Positions 9,037-17,475 of a stretch of 64,000 bases of DNA are shown here, in pieces. Location of the stretch: the NCBI GenBank assembly GCA_017549185.1, contig JAFYVJ010000021.1:1-64000 (forward strand). Direction: 5' to 3'. The stretch's first letter is position 1. Every line of letters starts with the position of its first letter. Below the pieces are notes generated by a model that was not told the DNA's origin, did no database searches, and saw nothing but the letters and a program-made list of their open reading frames with translations. The DNA comes from Roseburia sp. (lineage in GTDB: Bacteria; Bacillota; Clostridia; Lachnospirales; Lachnospiraceae). The position numbers and the translations under genes are program-made.

Positions 9037-9834
9037 ATGGTAAAGGGGTTATATACAGCATATACCGGCATGGTAAATGAACAGAAAAGATTAGATGTAT
9101 TATCTAACAACCTTGCGAATGCAGATACCAACGGATATAAAAAGGAAGGTACAACATCTCAGACATTTGCAGATGAACTTGCAATTCGTATCAAAGATAC
9201 TTCTCATTTTGGAATGAGAAAGAATCTTGGAATGATGAGCATGGGAGTCCATATAGGAGAGACTTATACTGACTACAGTCAGGGTAACTATAAAGTGACA
9301 GATAATCAGACTGATTTTGCAATTAATGGAAATGGTTTTTTTGCAATTTCCTATACAGATAAGGCTGGTAATACTAGTGTGAAATATACGAGAGATGGTG
9401 CATTTATTGTAAATACACAGGGATATCTGGTGACGAAAGATGGAGACTTTGTGTTGAATCAGAATGGTGCATCGAATTCAGATCCGAATGCACGTATTCA
9501 GGTGAATCCAAATCTGCCAATAACAGTAACTGCGAATGGAAACATTTATCAAAATGACGAATTGGTAGGCAATATTGGTTTGATAGATTTTGCGGATTAT
9601 AATTACATTGCGAAGTTTGGTGAGAATTTATACGATGCAGTAGACGGAGCTGAATTGATAGAAACAGATGCGGTGATTGATCAAGGTTGTTTAGAAGCAT
9701 CTAATGTAAATGTTATTTCAGAGATGGTAAATATGATTACGATTTCTAGAGCTTATCAAGCAGGACAAAAGGTTATGAATTCTATGGATCAGACATTAGA
9801 TAAAGCTGTTAATCAAGTAGGAAGAGTACAATAA
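9037..9834 (+). CDS. flhO: Flagellar hook/basal-body protein, FlhO (FlgF-like)
   Basis: This 265-residue protein forms part of the flagellar rod/hook. The N-terminus has the rod/hook signature LDVLSNNLANADTNGYKK within the first 40 residues. The C-terminus (LEASNVNVISEMVNMITISRAYQAGQKV) is the matching helical domain that polymerises with it. The middle holds the FlgF/FlgG-like beta region. AAAGGAG precedes ATG 9037. Its position between mbl and a second paralogue matches flhO of Bacillus subtilis. It has no signal peptide, as expected for a substrate of the flagellar export apparatus. Confidence 0.92.
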   Translation: MVKGLYTAYTGMVNEQKRLDVLSNNLANADTNGYKKEGTTSQTFADELAIRIKDTSHFGMRKNLGMMSMGVHIGETYTDYSQGNYKVTDNQTDFAINGNGFFAISYTDKAGNTSVKYTRDGAFIVNTQGYLVTKDGDFVLNQNGASNSDPNARIQVNPNLPITVTANGNIYQNDELVGNIGLIDFADYNYIAKFGENLYDAVDGAELIETDAVIDQGCLEASNVNVISEMVNMITISRAYQAGQKVMNSMDQTLDKAVNQVGRVQ

Positions 9835-9881
9835 TTTAGTAGGGTCTTCAAAGGAAGACTATGTGGAAGGATGAAGCGATT

Positions 9882-10697
9882 ATGATGAGATCACTTTACA
9901 CTGCAGCCACCGGTATGCGTGCGCAGCAGACAAATGTTGATAATATTTCTAATAACTTAGCCAATGTTAATACGGTTGGATATAAGACACAGAAAGCAGA
10001 ATTTAAGTCGTTATTATATCAAACGATTCAGACAAGAACCACTACTGCAAACGGTGCACAGAAACCAATTGGTGCGCAGGTTGGCCTGGGTACAAGAATA
10101 GCATCTAATACAGCGATTTTTACGCAGGGACCATTGCAGGCGAGTGAAAGTATGGCAGATTTTGCGATTAGCGGAGCAGGATTTTTTGCAGTAAGAGGTG
10201 CTGACGGTCAGACTTATTATACGAGAAATGGACATATGAGTTGGGGAATTGGACCAACTGGTGTAACACTTGCATCTTTAGATGGTTGTCCGATTTTGGA
10301 TACCAATGGTAAGCCAATTGTGCTGCCGGATGGTATTACATCGGAGAATGCGGTTGTTACGGAAAAGGGTCAGATTGGATATATGGATGATAACGGTGTA
10401 TTTATAGATTTAGGTCAGCAGTTTGGTGTTTTTCAGTTTAATAATCCGGGTGGTTTAGAAAGAGAAGCAGGTTCTTTATATTCTGTGACTGATGCATCGG
10501 GACCAGCATTAAATGAAGCAAATGTAGCAGGATTAATCCCAAGTAAAATTGTACAGGGTTACTTAGAAGGTTCTAATGTACAGGTTGCTGATGAGATGGT
10601 TAATTTGATTGTAGCACAGCGTGCATATCAGTTAAATTCGAAAGCGATTACTACATCAGATGAGATGTTAGAGCAGGCAAATAATTTGAGACGCTAG
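9882..10697 (+). CDS. flhP: Flagellar rod/hook protein, FlhP (FlgG-like)
   Basis: This 271-residue paralogue of the preceding gene carries VDNISNNLANVNTVGYKTQK at the N-terminus and a C-terminal EGSNVQVADEMVNLIVAQRAYQLNSK helix, the classic FlgG ends. The central part (ADFAISGAGFFAV) is also FlgG-like. The start is ATG 9882 (MMRSLYTAATGM) with GGAAGGA upstream; ATG 9861 would add seven unconserved residues. It forms the distal rod of the flagellum with FlhO. The 47-base gap to flhO suggests one transcript, which continues into a rod-binding protein. Confidence 0.92.
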   Translation: MMRSLYTAATGMRAQQTNVDNISNNLANVNTVGYKTQKAEFKSLLYQTIQTRTTTANGAQKPIGAQVGLGTRIASNTAIFTQGPLQASESMADFAISGAGFFAVRGADGQTYYTRNGHMSWGIGPTGVTLASLDGCPILDTNGKPIVLPDGITSENAVVTEKGQIGYMDDNGVFIDLGQQFGVFQFNNPGGLEREAGSLYSVTDASGPALNEANVAGLIPSKIVQGYLEGSNVQVADEMVNLIVAQRAYQLNSKAITTSDEMLEQANNLRR

Positions 10698-10747
10698 TAA
10701 AGGGTCAAATTTGATGAAACTACGGATTTAGTAGAATGTGAGAATAG

Positions 10748-10800
10748 TGTGAAAATAAATTTTTCACACGCAACTTTGTGCCGGCGGCTCAAAGTTTGCA
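10748..10800. repeat. Two back-to-back palindromes before the rod-binding gene
   Basis: GTGTGAAAA (10748-10756) pairs perfectly with TTTTCACAC (10762-10770). Directly after it, GCAACTTTG (10771-10779) pairs with CAAAGTTTGC (10791-10800), allowing one bulge, around a GC-rich loop. No U-run follows. They may be intergenic repeat units or an RNA processing/attenuation structure inside the flagellar operon. Confidence 0.6.
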
Positions 10801-10826
10801 GGTATTGGAAGGGCATGGTTATTGGT

Positions 10827-11177
10827 ATGAGTATTTCATTAGATGCATCTATGTTGAATGTAAATAGTGCAACAAATAATTTTAATGCAGATAAAGTACA
10901 AAATACACTGAATGGTGTAAATAAGAAGTCGTCTGAAGAGGAATTGATGGAAGTATGCAAAGATTTTTCATCTTACTTTATCGAAGAAGTAATTAAAGAG
11001 ATAAAAGAAAATATGACATTGAAAGATGAAGAGGAAGATGCATCCATGTCAACATTGACAGATTTTCATATGGATGGTGTAATTGAAGAAATTTCAGATA
11101 CAATGTTAGATCAGACGGGTAATAGTTTTGTACAGCAACTGTATGAGCAGATGAAACGTAATTACGGTCTTGAGTAA
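10827..11177 (+). CDS. FlgJ-like flagellar rod-binding protein
   Basis: The 116-residue product has the short rod-binding domain seen at the N-terminus of FlgJ. A helix with CKDFSSYFIEEVIKEIKENM (compare the family pattern a..fE..fl..mLk.M) is followed by a C-terminal helix ending FVQQLYEQMKRNYGLE. It lacks the peptidoglycan hydrolase half found in proteobacterial FlgJ, which is usual in Clostridia. The start is uncertain. ATG 10827 gives a compact protein with GGAAGG 14 bases upstream; ATG 10815 is too close to that site. The GTG at 10749 would translate the palindromic repeat. A terminator follows the stop within ten bases, ending the mbl/flagellar unit. Confidence 0.78.
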   Translation: MSISLDASMLNVNSATNNFNADKVQNTLNGVNKKSSEEELMEVCKDFSSYFIEEVIKEIKENMTLKDEEEDASMSTLTDFHMDGVIEEISDTMLDQTGNSFVQQLYEQMKRNYGLE

Positions 11178-11186
11178 GAGTAAAAA

Positions 11187-11219
11187 GGGGCAGCGCAGAT
11201 TTGCGAATTGCCCCGTTTT
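11187..11219 (+). terminator. Rho-independent terminator after the flagellar genes
   Basis: GGGGCA (11187-11192) pairs with TGCCCC (11209-11214), with an inner CGCA/TGCG pairing, followed by GTTTT. It ends the transcript of the rod-binding gene and precedes the chosen recD2 start. Confidence 0.75.
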
Positions 11220-11289
11220 CAATTCATGGGAAAAATCTATGAATGAAAAATGTCTTGCAATAAAGAATGATTTGGAACGGAGAAGAAGA

Positions 11290-13497
11290 ATGGGAAAAAT
11301 TGTGGGATATGTAGACCATATTGTGTATCGAAATGCAGATAATGGATATACAGTATTGCATTTGGTAAGCAAGGAAGAGGAAATAACCTGTGTGGGAATA
11401 TTTTCTTCTATTGCAGAGGGAGAAAATATTGAAGCGACAGGAGATTATATAGAACATGCTACATATGGCAGACAATTTAAAGTAGAGAGCTTTGAAGAAC
11501 GGGCACCGGAGGACGAGGAAGCAATTGAACGATATCTGGGTTCGGGTGCGATACGAGGAATAGGTTTAGCATTGGCGGCGCGAATTGTACGGAGATTTAA
11601 AGATGATACATTTCGAATTATCGAAGAAGAACCAGAGCGTTTAGCTGAGGTAAAAGGAATTAGCGAACGTAAGGCGATGGAGATTGCTACGCAGGTAAAT
11701 GAAAAACGAGATTTGCGTCAGGCAATGATATATTTACAACAGTATGGAATAACAATGAATCTTGCTGTTAAAATTTATAATAAGTATGGACAGGATGTGT
11801 ATGGAATACTGAAAGAAAATCCATATCGACTGGCAGATGATATTGAAGGCGTAGGGTTTAAAACAGCAGATGAAATTGCATCTAGGATAGGTATTCGGAG
11901 CGATTCTGATTTTCGAATCAGGAGCGGAATTTTATATGTGTTGTTAGGTGCATCTAATGAGGGACATACTTATTTGCCGCAGGAAGAATTGACGAAACGT
12001 GCTGGTGAGTTGTTAGGGGTGGCACCGGAATTCATAGAAAAACACTACATGGATTTGGCGATAGAACGGCGAATTATGTTAAAGCAGCATGAGGAACAGA
12101 CTCAGATTTATGCATCGTCTTTTTATTACATGGAAGCAAATGTTGCTACGATGCTGAAACAATTGGATATTTGTTACGATGCGGTAGATATCGAGATTGA
12201 GCAAAGAGTAAGAAAAATTCAGAAACAGACAGGAATGGAGTTGGATGAACAACAGTTGACGGCTGTAAAAGAGGCAGTGAAAAATGGCTTGCTGATTATT
12301 ACAGGTGGTCCTGGAACGGGTAAAACAACTACCATTAATACCATCATTCGCTATTTTGAGATGGAAGGAATGGATATTTTTCTTGCGGCACCTACAGGAA
12401 GAGCTGCAAAGCGAATGAGTGAGACTACGGGTTATGAAGCGAGAACGATTCATCGAATGTTAGAATTAAATGGAGGAATGGAAGGAAGTGCCGGCTTTGA
12501 ACGGAACGAGATGAATCCTCTAGAAACAGATGTAATCATTATTGATGAGATGTCCATGGTGGATATAACATTGATGAATGCACTGCTGAAAGCGATTCCG
12601 GCTGGAACACGTTTGATATTGGTTGGAGATGTGAATCAGCTTCCAAGTGTAGGGCCGGGATGCGTGTTAAAAGATATTATTGATTCTGAAGTGTGTAATG
12701 TGGTAAAGTTGACAAAGATTTTCCGTCAGGCTTCTACAAGTGATATTGTTGTAAATGCACATAAAATAAATCGTGGTGAAGAGGTAACGCTTGACAATAA
12801 AAGCATGGATTTTTTCTTCCTGAAAAGATATGATGCAGATACCATAATAAATGTGACATTACAGTTGATAAAGCAAAAGTTGCCGAAATTTGTAGATGCT
12901 ACGGAATATGATATTCAGGTATTGACACCGATGCGTAAAGGTCTTTTGGGTGTTGAAAGATTAAATGGTATTTTGCAACGGTATTTAAACCCGCCAGAAC
13001 AGGGAAAAAGAGAAAAAGAGTATGGCGATACTTTGTTCCGGGAAGGTGATAAAGTTATGCAGACTAAAAATAATTATCAGCTGGAATGGGAAGTGAGAAG
13101 CCGTTTTGGTTTGTGTATTGATAAAGGTATGGGGATTTTTAATGGAGATACAGGTATCATCCGCGAGATTAATGAATTTGCAGAAACAATGACAGTAGAA
13201 TTTGATGAAGAACGAATGGTAGAGTATTCATTTAAGATTTTGGATGAGTTGGAACTAGCCTATGCAATTACGATTCATAAATCGCAGGGAAGTGAATACC
13301 CGGCGGTGGTAATTCCTTTGCTTAGCGGACCATCTATGCTGATGAACCGTAATCTTCTTTATACCGCTGTTACAAGAGCACGGAAGTGCGTTACATTGGT
13401 AGGGAATGATGTTACTTTTGGTGAAATGATAGGGAATATTTCGCAACAGAAGCGATATAGTGGATTGTGTAATCGACTGAAGGAAGAAATGTTATAA
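11290..13497 (+). CDS. recD2: RecD2-type ATP-dependent DNA helicase
   Basis: RecD2 (YrrC) is a 5'-3' superfamily 1 helicase that works without RecBC and helps DNA repair and replication. The 735-residue protein has an N-terminal OB-like segment and helix-hairpin-helix repeats (RGIGLALAARIVRRF, VKGISERKA, IEGVGFKTADEIA). The helicase core follows, with Walker A GGPGTGKTT starting at residue 339, Walker B IIIDEMSMVD, GDVNQLPSVGPG and KIFRQ. Near the C-terminus AYAITIHKSQGSEYPAV and LYTAVTRARK are the last motifs. The start is ATG 11290, seven bases after GGAG. Upstream in-frame TTG 11170 and ATG 11239 would read through or sit close to the terminator. It lies between flagellar genes and comF. 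Confidence 0.94.
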   Translation: MGKIVGYVDHIVYRNADNGYTVLHLVSKEEEITCVGIFSSIAEGENIEATGDYIEHATYGRQFKVESFEERAPEDEEAIERYLGSGAIRGIGLALAARIVRRFKDDTFRIIEEEPERLAEVKGISERKAMEIATQVNEKRDLRQAMIYLQQYGITMNLAVKIYNKYGQDVYGILKENPYRLADDIEGVGFKTADEIASRIGIRSDSDFRIRSGILYVLLGASNEGHTYLPQEELTKRAGELLGVAPEFIEKHYMDLAIERRIMLKQHEEQTQIYASSFYYMEANVATMLKQLDICYDAVDIEIEQRVRKIQKQTGMELDEQQLTAVKEAVKNGLLIITGGPGTGKTTTINTIIRYFEMEGMDIFLAAPTGRAAKRMSETTGYEARTIHRMLELNGGMEGSAGFERNEMNPLETDVIIIDEMSMVDITLMNALLKAIPAGTRLILVGDVNQLPSVGPGCVLKDIIDSEVCNVVKLTKIFRQASTSDIVVNAHKINRGEEVTLDNKSMDFFFLKRYDADTIINVTLQLIKQKLPKFVDATEYDIQVLTPMRKGLLGVERLNGILQRYLNPPEQGKREKEYGDTLFREGDKVMQTKNNYQLEWEVRSRFGLCIDKGMGIFNGDTGIIREINEFAETMTVEFDEERMVEYSFKILDELELAYAITIHKSQGSEYPAVVIPLLSGPSMLMNRNLLYTAVTRARKCVTLVGNDVTFGEMIGNISQQKRYSGLCNRLKEEML

Positions 13498-13508
13498 CTA
13501 TGTTAGTT

Positions 13509-13533
13509 GGTCTGTGCATTTGCAGCACGGACC
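13509..13533. repeat. Intergenic repeat, GGTCTG..CGGACC hairpin (copy 1)
   Basis: GGTCTGTGC pairs with GCACGGACC around a 7-base loop. Similarity to 35328-35352 extends on both sides (TAACTAT before; CCGTGA, then AAA and ATGGATGGA after). Both copies begin directly at the stop codon of the upstream gene, so the unit is a dispersed repeat rather than a gene-specific structure. Confidence 0.7.
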
Positions 13534-13610
13534 GTGAGAAAATGGATGGAGAGAAAATGTGATAAGAAGTTTGCCATGAACTCCGGGGAGAGATTTTTGG
13601 AAAGGGAGTC

Positions 13611-14363
13611 ATGAGACAAAAAGTTGAGAAGAAAAAGTGGAAAAGAATTTTTGAGAAGTGGAAAGAAGTGTTATTTGCACTGTTTTTTCCTCGATGCTGT
13701 CCGGTGTGCGATGAAGCAATTCCTTACGGACAGAAAATATGCAATGCCTGTGAGAAAAAAGTTCCGTTAATAAAAGAGCCGGCATGTAAAAAGTGTGGGA
13801 AACAATTGGAAAATGAGAGACAAGAGTATTGCGGTGATTGTAGCAGAAAAAAGCATTGTTTTCTGCAGGGAAAAGCAATTTTTTCTTATCAAAAAGAAAT
13901 GAAACTATCGATGTATCGTTTTAAGTATGCGAATAAAAGAGAATATGCGGATTACTTTGCGGAAGTGGCGATATGGAAATACAGGGATTGGATAACGAGA
14001 ATAGGGGTAGAAGTGATTGTTCCGATACCTATGTTTTGGGGGAAGATGTGGCAAAGAGGTTATAACCAGGCAGAGGTATTTGCGAAGGCATTAGGTAGAG
14101 AGTTGGAGCTCCCAGTAGAAAGTCGCTTCGTGTATCGGGTGAAAAATACGGTACCTCAAAAAGAATTAAATGACAGGCAAAGGAAAGATAATTTAAAAGG
14201 GGCTTTCCAAGTTCGAACAAATATAGTAAAATATAGAAAAATATTATTGATTGACGACATTTATACTACAGGTACAACAGTAGACGCAGTAGGAGAAGTG
14301 TTAAAGACAATAGGTGTTGAAGAGATTTACTTTTTGTGTATATGTATAGGAGAAGGTTATTAA
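13611..14363 (+). CDS. comF: ComF-family phosphoribosyltransferase-like protein
   Basis: The 250-residue protein has the double-zinc N-terminus of the ComF family: CCPVCDEA, ICNACEKK, CKKCGKQ and YCGDCSRK within residues 25-85. A phosphoribosyltransferase fold follows, with the PRPP-binding loop ILLIDDIYTTGTT near residue 215. ComFC is needed for DNA uptake in naturally competent bacteria; homologues are widespread and the reaction is not firmly known. The start is ATG 13611 after GGAAAGGGAG. It is followed by yvyF after 18 bases, the same pairing as comFC-yvyF in Bacillus subtilis, where flagellar genes come next. Confidence 0.9.
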   Translation: MRQKVEKKKWKRIFEKWKEVLFALFFPRCCPVCDEAIPYGQKICNACEKKVPLIKEPACKKCGKQLENERQEYCGDCSRKKHCFLQGKAIFSYQKEMKLSMYRFKYANKREYADYFAEVAIWKYRDWITRIGVEVIVPIPMFWGKMWQRGYNQAEVFAKALGRELELPVESRFVYRVKNTVPQKELNDRQRKDNLKGAFQVRTNIVKYRKILLIDDIYTTGTTVDAVGEVLKTIGVEEIYFLCICIGEGY

Positions 14364-14381
14364 AGTCGGGAGGCACGTAAA

Positions 14382-14789
14382 ATGGAGATAAAGAATTGTA
14401 AGGGATGTAACAGATTGTTTCAATATATTGGCGGGCAGGTCTTGTGCCCGATATGCCGAGATGCACTGGAGGATAAGTTTGCAGAAGTAAAAGAATATAT
14501 TTATCAGAATCGTGGTGCATCTGTTGCAGATGTTTCAGCAGCTACAGAAGTGTCCGCTAAACAGATTAAACAATGGATTCGTGAGGATAGATTGGTGTTA
14601 TCAGATCCGACGGAAGATGGAATAACCTGTGAAAAATGTGGAATACCGATTTGTAGTGGGCGTTTTTGTGAAAAATGTAGGACTGCAATGGCAAATGAAT
14701 TTGGGTCAGTGATTGGGCGTCCAACTGCACCAACAATTGATGGTAATAGAGGAAATAAAAAAGGAAATAAAATGCGTTTCTTGTCATAA
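14382..14789 (+). CDS. yvyF: YvyF-type flagellar-operon regulatory protein
   Basis: The 135-residue protein has an N-terminal zinc-ribbon pair (CKGC, CPIC). A middle helix-turn-helix-like segment follows (ASVADVSAATEVSAKQIKQWI, split here as ASVADVSAATEV and SAKQIKQWI), then a second cluster CEKCGIPICSGRFCEKC. This is the layout of the flagellar-operon protein family that includes YvyF. In Bacillus subtilis yvyF lies between comFC and flgM. Here the late flagellar genes flgM/flgK do not follow, and a strong terminator closes the unit. A role in flagellar gene control is inferred from family and context. Confidence 0.82.
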   Translation: MEIKNCKGCNRLFQYIGGQVLCPICRDALEDKFAEVKEYIYQNRGASVADVSAATEVSAKQIKQWIREDRLVLSDPTEDGITCEKCGIPICSGRFCEKCRTAMANEFGSVIGRPTAPTIDGNRGNKKGNKMRFLS

Positions 14790-14806
14790 GTAAAATGAAT
14801 AGAGTG

Positions 14807-14854
14807 GCCGTTATTATGAAGTTGAAAAGAACATCATAGTAACGGCTGTTTTTA
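14807..14854 (+). terminator. Rho-independent terminator after comF-yvyF
   Basis: GCCGTTATTATGA (14807-14819) pairs with TCATAGTAACGGC (14834-14846), with a single mismatch, and TGTTTTTA follows. It separates the competence/flagellar pair from the next operon. Confidence 0.85.
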
Positions 14855-14901
14855 TGAAAAAAATTAAGAGAATATTACAAAAATATACATTCAAAATTAA
14901 T

Positions 14902-14929
14902 TTGAAAATATAGGTTGTTATGCTATAAT
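14902..14929 (+). promoter_or_regulatory. Strong sigma-A-type promoter of the cdaA operon
   Basis: TTGAAA (14902-14907) and TATAAT (14924-14929) are 16 bases apart, with an extended -10 TGC just before TATAAT. It should start transcription near 14936 and leaves a leader of about 120 bases before the first gene at 15060. I saw no recognisable riboswitch in that leader. Confidence 0.75.
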
Positions 14930-15059
14930 ATTTAATGAGAATGTATAATTATGTGCAGAGTGTGCAAAAAATTCAGTGCCGTATGTGATTTTAAATGGAT
15001 TTTTGCATCGGAATAAGGAAGGGCTGAATAATTACAAAAAATGAAAAGGGGTTTTGTTT

Positions 15060-15479
15060 ATGATACATGAAGAACGTTTAAAGCCGATGATTAAGATGGC
15101 AATGTTTGATAAGAACGACGGCAAAGCCTGCAAACCAATGATTCAATATGCAAGAACCGACTATATTTCAATGCAGCTTTTAGGTAGTTTGGTTACAGGA
15201 ACGATAGCGTTTGTGCTTTTATGTGTAATGTGGGGATTATATGATACACAGGAATTGATGAAGATGCTTAATGGTGCATATATTTTTGACTTACTCAAAG
15301 TTGTGTTAGTTAAATATGGTATCTTTATGGTGGTTTATCTGACGGTGACATATATTGTTTATCAGATTCGGTATAGTTACAGACGTAAGCAGGTGAAGAT
15401 ATATTATAAGAATTTAAAAGAGATTAATATGATTTATGAACGAGAAGAGAAATTAAAATCTCCATCGCAGCAGGAGTGA
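15060..15479 (+). CDS. Two-pass membrane protein of unknown function
   Basis: The 139-residue protein starts at ATG 15060, eight bases after AAAAGGGG. It has a soluble N-terminus, two hydrophobic segments (around residues 42-62 and 79-101), and a basic C-terminal tail (YRRKQVKIYYKNLKEI) that should be cytoplasmic. I do not recognise a family. It is the first gene after a strong promoter and leads into another membrane protein and cdaA. A link to cell envelope or c-di-AMP control is possible from context only. Confidence 0.7.
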   Translation: MIHEERLKPMIKMAMFDKNDGKACKPMIQYARTDYISMQLLGSLVTGTIAFVLLCVMWGLYDTQELMKMLNGAYIFDLLKVVLVKYGIFMVVYLTVTYIVYQIRYSYRRKQVKIYYKNLKEINMIYEREEKLKSPSQQE

Positions 15480-15487
15480 AAATAATT

Positions 15488-15520
15488 GTTATTGTTTGCG
15501 AGGTACAACTGAACACTAAC
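15488..15520. repeat. Intergenic repeat with CGAGGTAC core (copy 1)
   Basis: This imperfect palindrome pairs GTTATTGTT with AACACTAAC. It matches 25157-25189 at 28 of 33 positions, including the shared core CGAGGTAC and the flanking TGAACA. It lies directly downstream of a stop codon. Confidence 0.65.
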
Positions 15521-15546
15521 AAATAAATAGAGGTTAGGTGAATTTT

Positions 15547-16548
15547 ATGGTGGCATTACTTGAAATAAAAGAAAAACTGGTTCAAATTTATGGGAAATAT
15601 GAGGCGTATATTATACCATTGCTAAGATTTTTGTTAGGAGTTATTACATTTACGCTGATTAATGTCAATATAGGCTATATGAAGATGCTGAGCACGATGC
15701 CAGTAGCACTTATTCTGGCAGCACTTTGTTCGGTACTTCCGGTTAATGCGATGATTGCACTGGCTGCGATAGTTGTATTGCTGGATTTATATGCATTGGC
15801 ATTGGAAGTATTTGTGGTAGGAGCTTTAATATTTGCATTTATCTATTTTGTATATTATAGATTTTCGCCAAGATATGGCTATAATGCAGTGTTAATGCCG
15901 GTTTGTTTTAAATTAGGAATTCCATATGCTGTACCGATTGGTTCGGGTTTGCTTGGTGAAATGTATTCTGTGGTATCGGTAGTATGTGGTTCCGTAATAT
16001 ATTTCTTTTTAAAAGGAGTACACGAGAACGAGGCAACCTTGAATAGTGCGTCGGATGCAGGGACAAGTGCGACATCTAAGATTACTATTACATTGAATCA
16101 GCTTTTGATGAATAAAGAAATGTTTTTGGTGATAGCGATTTTTGCAATTGCTACAATTGTTGTATATATCATTCGAAGATTGGATATTGATAATGCGTGG
16201 ATGATTGCATGGATTGCAGGTGTTTTGATCGAAATAATTGGATTGATTTCAGGATATTTACTGCTAGGAATACCAGGGAAGATTTTTGGGGTAATTCTTG
16301 GAGGTGGAATATCAGCTTTTCTTGCATGGGGGATGCAGTTTATGTTTTTCAATCTGGATTATACTAGAACAGAGAGACTTCAATTTGAGGATGATGAGTA
16401 TTATTACTATGTAAAAGCGGTTCCAAAGGCAGTAGTGACCAGTTCTGATAAGCAAGTAAAGCATATTCATAAAAATGATGATAAAGAACGTATAACAAAG
16501 AAGAAGTTCGCAGAAGAAATGGACATTGATGAGGAATTATTAAATTAA
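15547..16548 (+). CDS. Multi-pass membrane protein upstream of cdaA
   Basis: The 333-residue protein has about nine hydrophobic segments. They fall in two blocks (residues 18-155 and 190-275), separated by a polar loop rich in Ser and Thr (NSASDAGTSATSK). A cytoplasmic tail follows with DDEYYYYVKAVPK and many charged residues. ATG 15547 is preferred, with GAGGTTAGG upstream; GTG 15538 is possible. I do not recognise a characterised family. It is 21 bases upstream of cdaA in the same operon, so a role in the membrane complex that makes or senses c-di-AMP is a reasonable guess, but nothing in the sequence proves it. Confidence 0.75.
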   Translation: MVALLEIKEKLVQIYGKYEAYIIPLLRFLLGVITFTLINVNIGYMKMLSTMPVALILAALCSVLPVNAMIALAAIVVLLDLYALALEVFVVGALIFAFIYFVYYRFSPRYGYNAVLMPVCFKLGIPYAVPIGSGLLGEMYSVVSVVCGSVIYFFLKGVHENEATLNSASDAGTSATSKITITLNQLLMNKEMFLVIAIFAIATIVVYIIRRLDIDNAWMIAWIAGVLIEIIGLISGYLLLGIPGKIFGVILGGGISAFLAWGMQFMFFNLDYTRTERLQFEDDEYYYYVKAVPKAVVTSSDKQVKHIHKNDDKERITKKKFAEEMDIDEELLN

Positions 16549-16569
16549 TGATTAAGGAAGTGAGAGACC

Positions 16570-17475
16570 GTGCAGGATATTGGAGTAGCGTTGAGTGAAC
16601 TGTGGGAAAAAATAACAACATATGCACATTTGCCACAAGCAATTGCGGTTACGGATATTATTGAAATTGCCATAATAGCGTTTTTGTTCTATTACATGCT
16701 CGTGTGGATAAAGAATACAAGAGCGTGGACAGTATTAAAGGGTGTTTTGGTGGTTTTAGTATTCATTTTGTTTGCGGCACTTTTTCAAATGAATACCATA
16801 TTATGGATTGCTGAAAAGTTTGTAAGTGTGGCAGTAATTGCAATTGCAGTTATCTTTCAGCCGGAAATGCGTAAGGCGTTAGAAAGTCTTGGGCGACATA
16901 AGATTTTGATGCACTTTTTTAGCTTGGAAGGAAATAAGACAGTTGGTAAGTTCTCAGATAAAACGATTACAGAATTGGTAAGTGCATGTTTTGAAATGGG
17001 AAAAGTGAAAACCGGTGCATTAATTGTTGTAGAAGACGAGATGATGCTCACGGAATATGAGCGCACAGGTATTGCGGTAGATGGAATTGTTACAAGCCAG
17101 CTTTTGATTAATATTTTTGAAAAAAATACACCGCTTCATGATGGTGCTGTTATAGTGAGAGGAGATCGCGTAGTTTCTGCGACCTGTTATTTGCCATTGT
17201 CAGATTCGTTGACTTTGAGCAAGGATTTGGGGACTAGACATCGTGCGGCAGTTGGTGTCAGTGAAGTTAGTGATTCGATGACAATTGCAGTGTCCGAGGA
17301 GACTGGAAAAGTATCTATAGCGATTGGAGGAGAGTTGTATCGTAATGTAGATGCAGAGTTTTTAAAGAATAAGCTTACGTTCCTTCAGAAGAGAGAAGCG
17401 GAAGTGACGCTGTTAGAATTAATAAAAAGGAGGCTGAAAGATGTTAAAAACACTCGGCGGGAAATTAGTGAATAA
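16570..17475 (+). CDS. cdaA: CdaA, membrane-bound diadenylate cyclase
   Basis: CdaA joins two ATP molecules into cyclic di-AMP, which controls potassium and osmolyte transport and wall homeostasis. The 301-residue protein has three N-terminal membrane segments (about residues 30-50, 55-72 and 77-95). The DisA_N catalytic domain follows, with the DGA motif at Asp191-Ala193 (LHDGAVI) and the RHR motif at Arg223-Arg225 (GTRHRAA), both intact. The start is GTG 16570 after AAGGAAG. The gene overlaps cdaR by 35 bases and is followed by glmM, the conserved Firmicute order. CdaR and GlmM are known to modulate CdaA activity. Confidence 0.97.
   Translation: MQDIGVALSELWEKITTYAHLPQAIAVTDIIEIAIIAFLFYYMLVWIKNTRAWTVLKGVLVVLVFILFAALFQMNTILWIAEKFVSVAVIAIAVIFQPEMRKALESLGRHKILMHFFSLEGNKTVGKFSDKTITELVSACFEMGKVKTGALIVVEDEMMLTEYERTGIAVDGIVTSQLLINIFEKNTPLHDGAVIVRGDRVVSATCYLPLSDSLTLSKDLGTRHRAAVGVSEVSDSMTIAVSEETGKVSIAIGGELYRNVDAEFLKNKLTFLQKREAEVTLLELIKRRLKDVKNTRREISE

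Noticed and set aside
11170..11289. Longer recD2 starting at TTG 11170 or ATG 11239
   Set aside because: The TTG start would translate the rho-independent terminator at 11187-11219, and neither start has as good a ribosome-binding site as ATG 11290.
14936..15059. Possible c-di-AMP (ydaO-type) riboswitch in the cdaA-operon leader
   Set aside because: The leader is only about 120 bases and lacks the conserved ydaO motifs I could look for.
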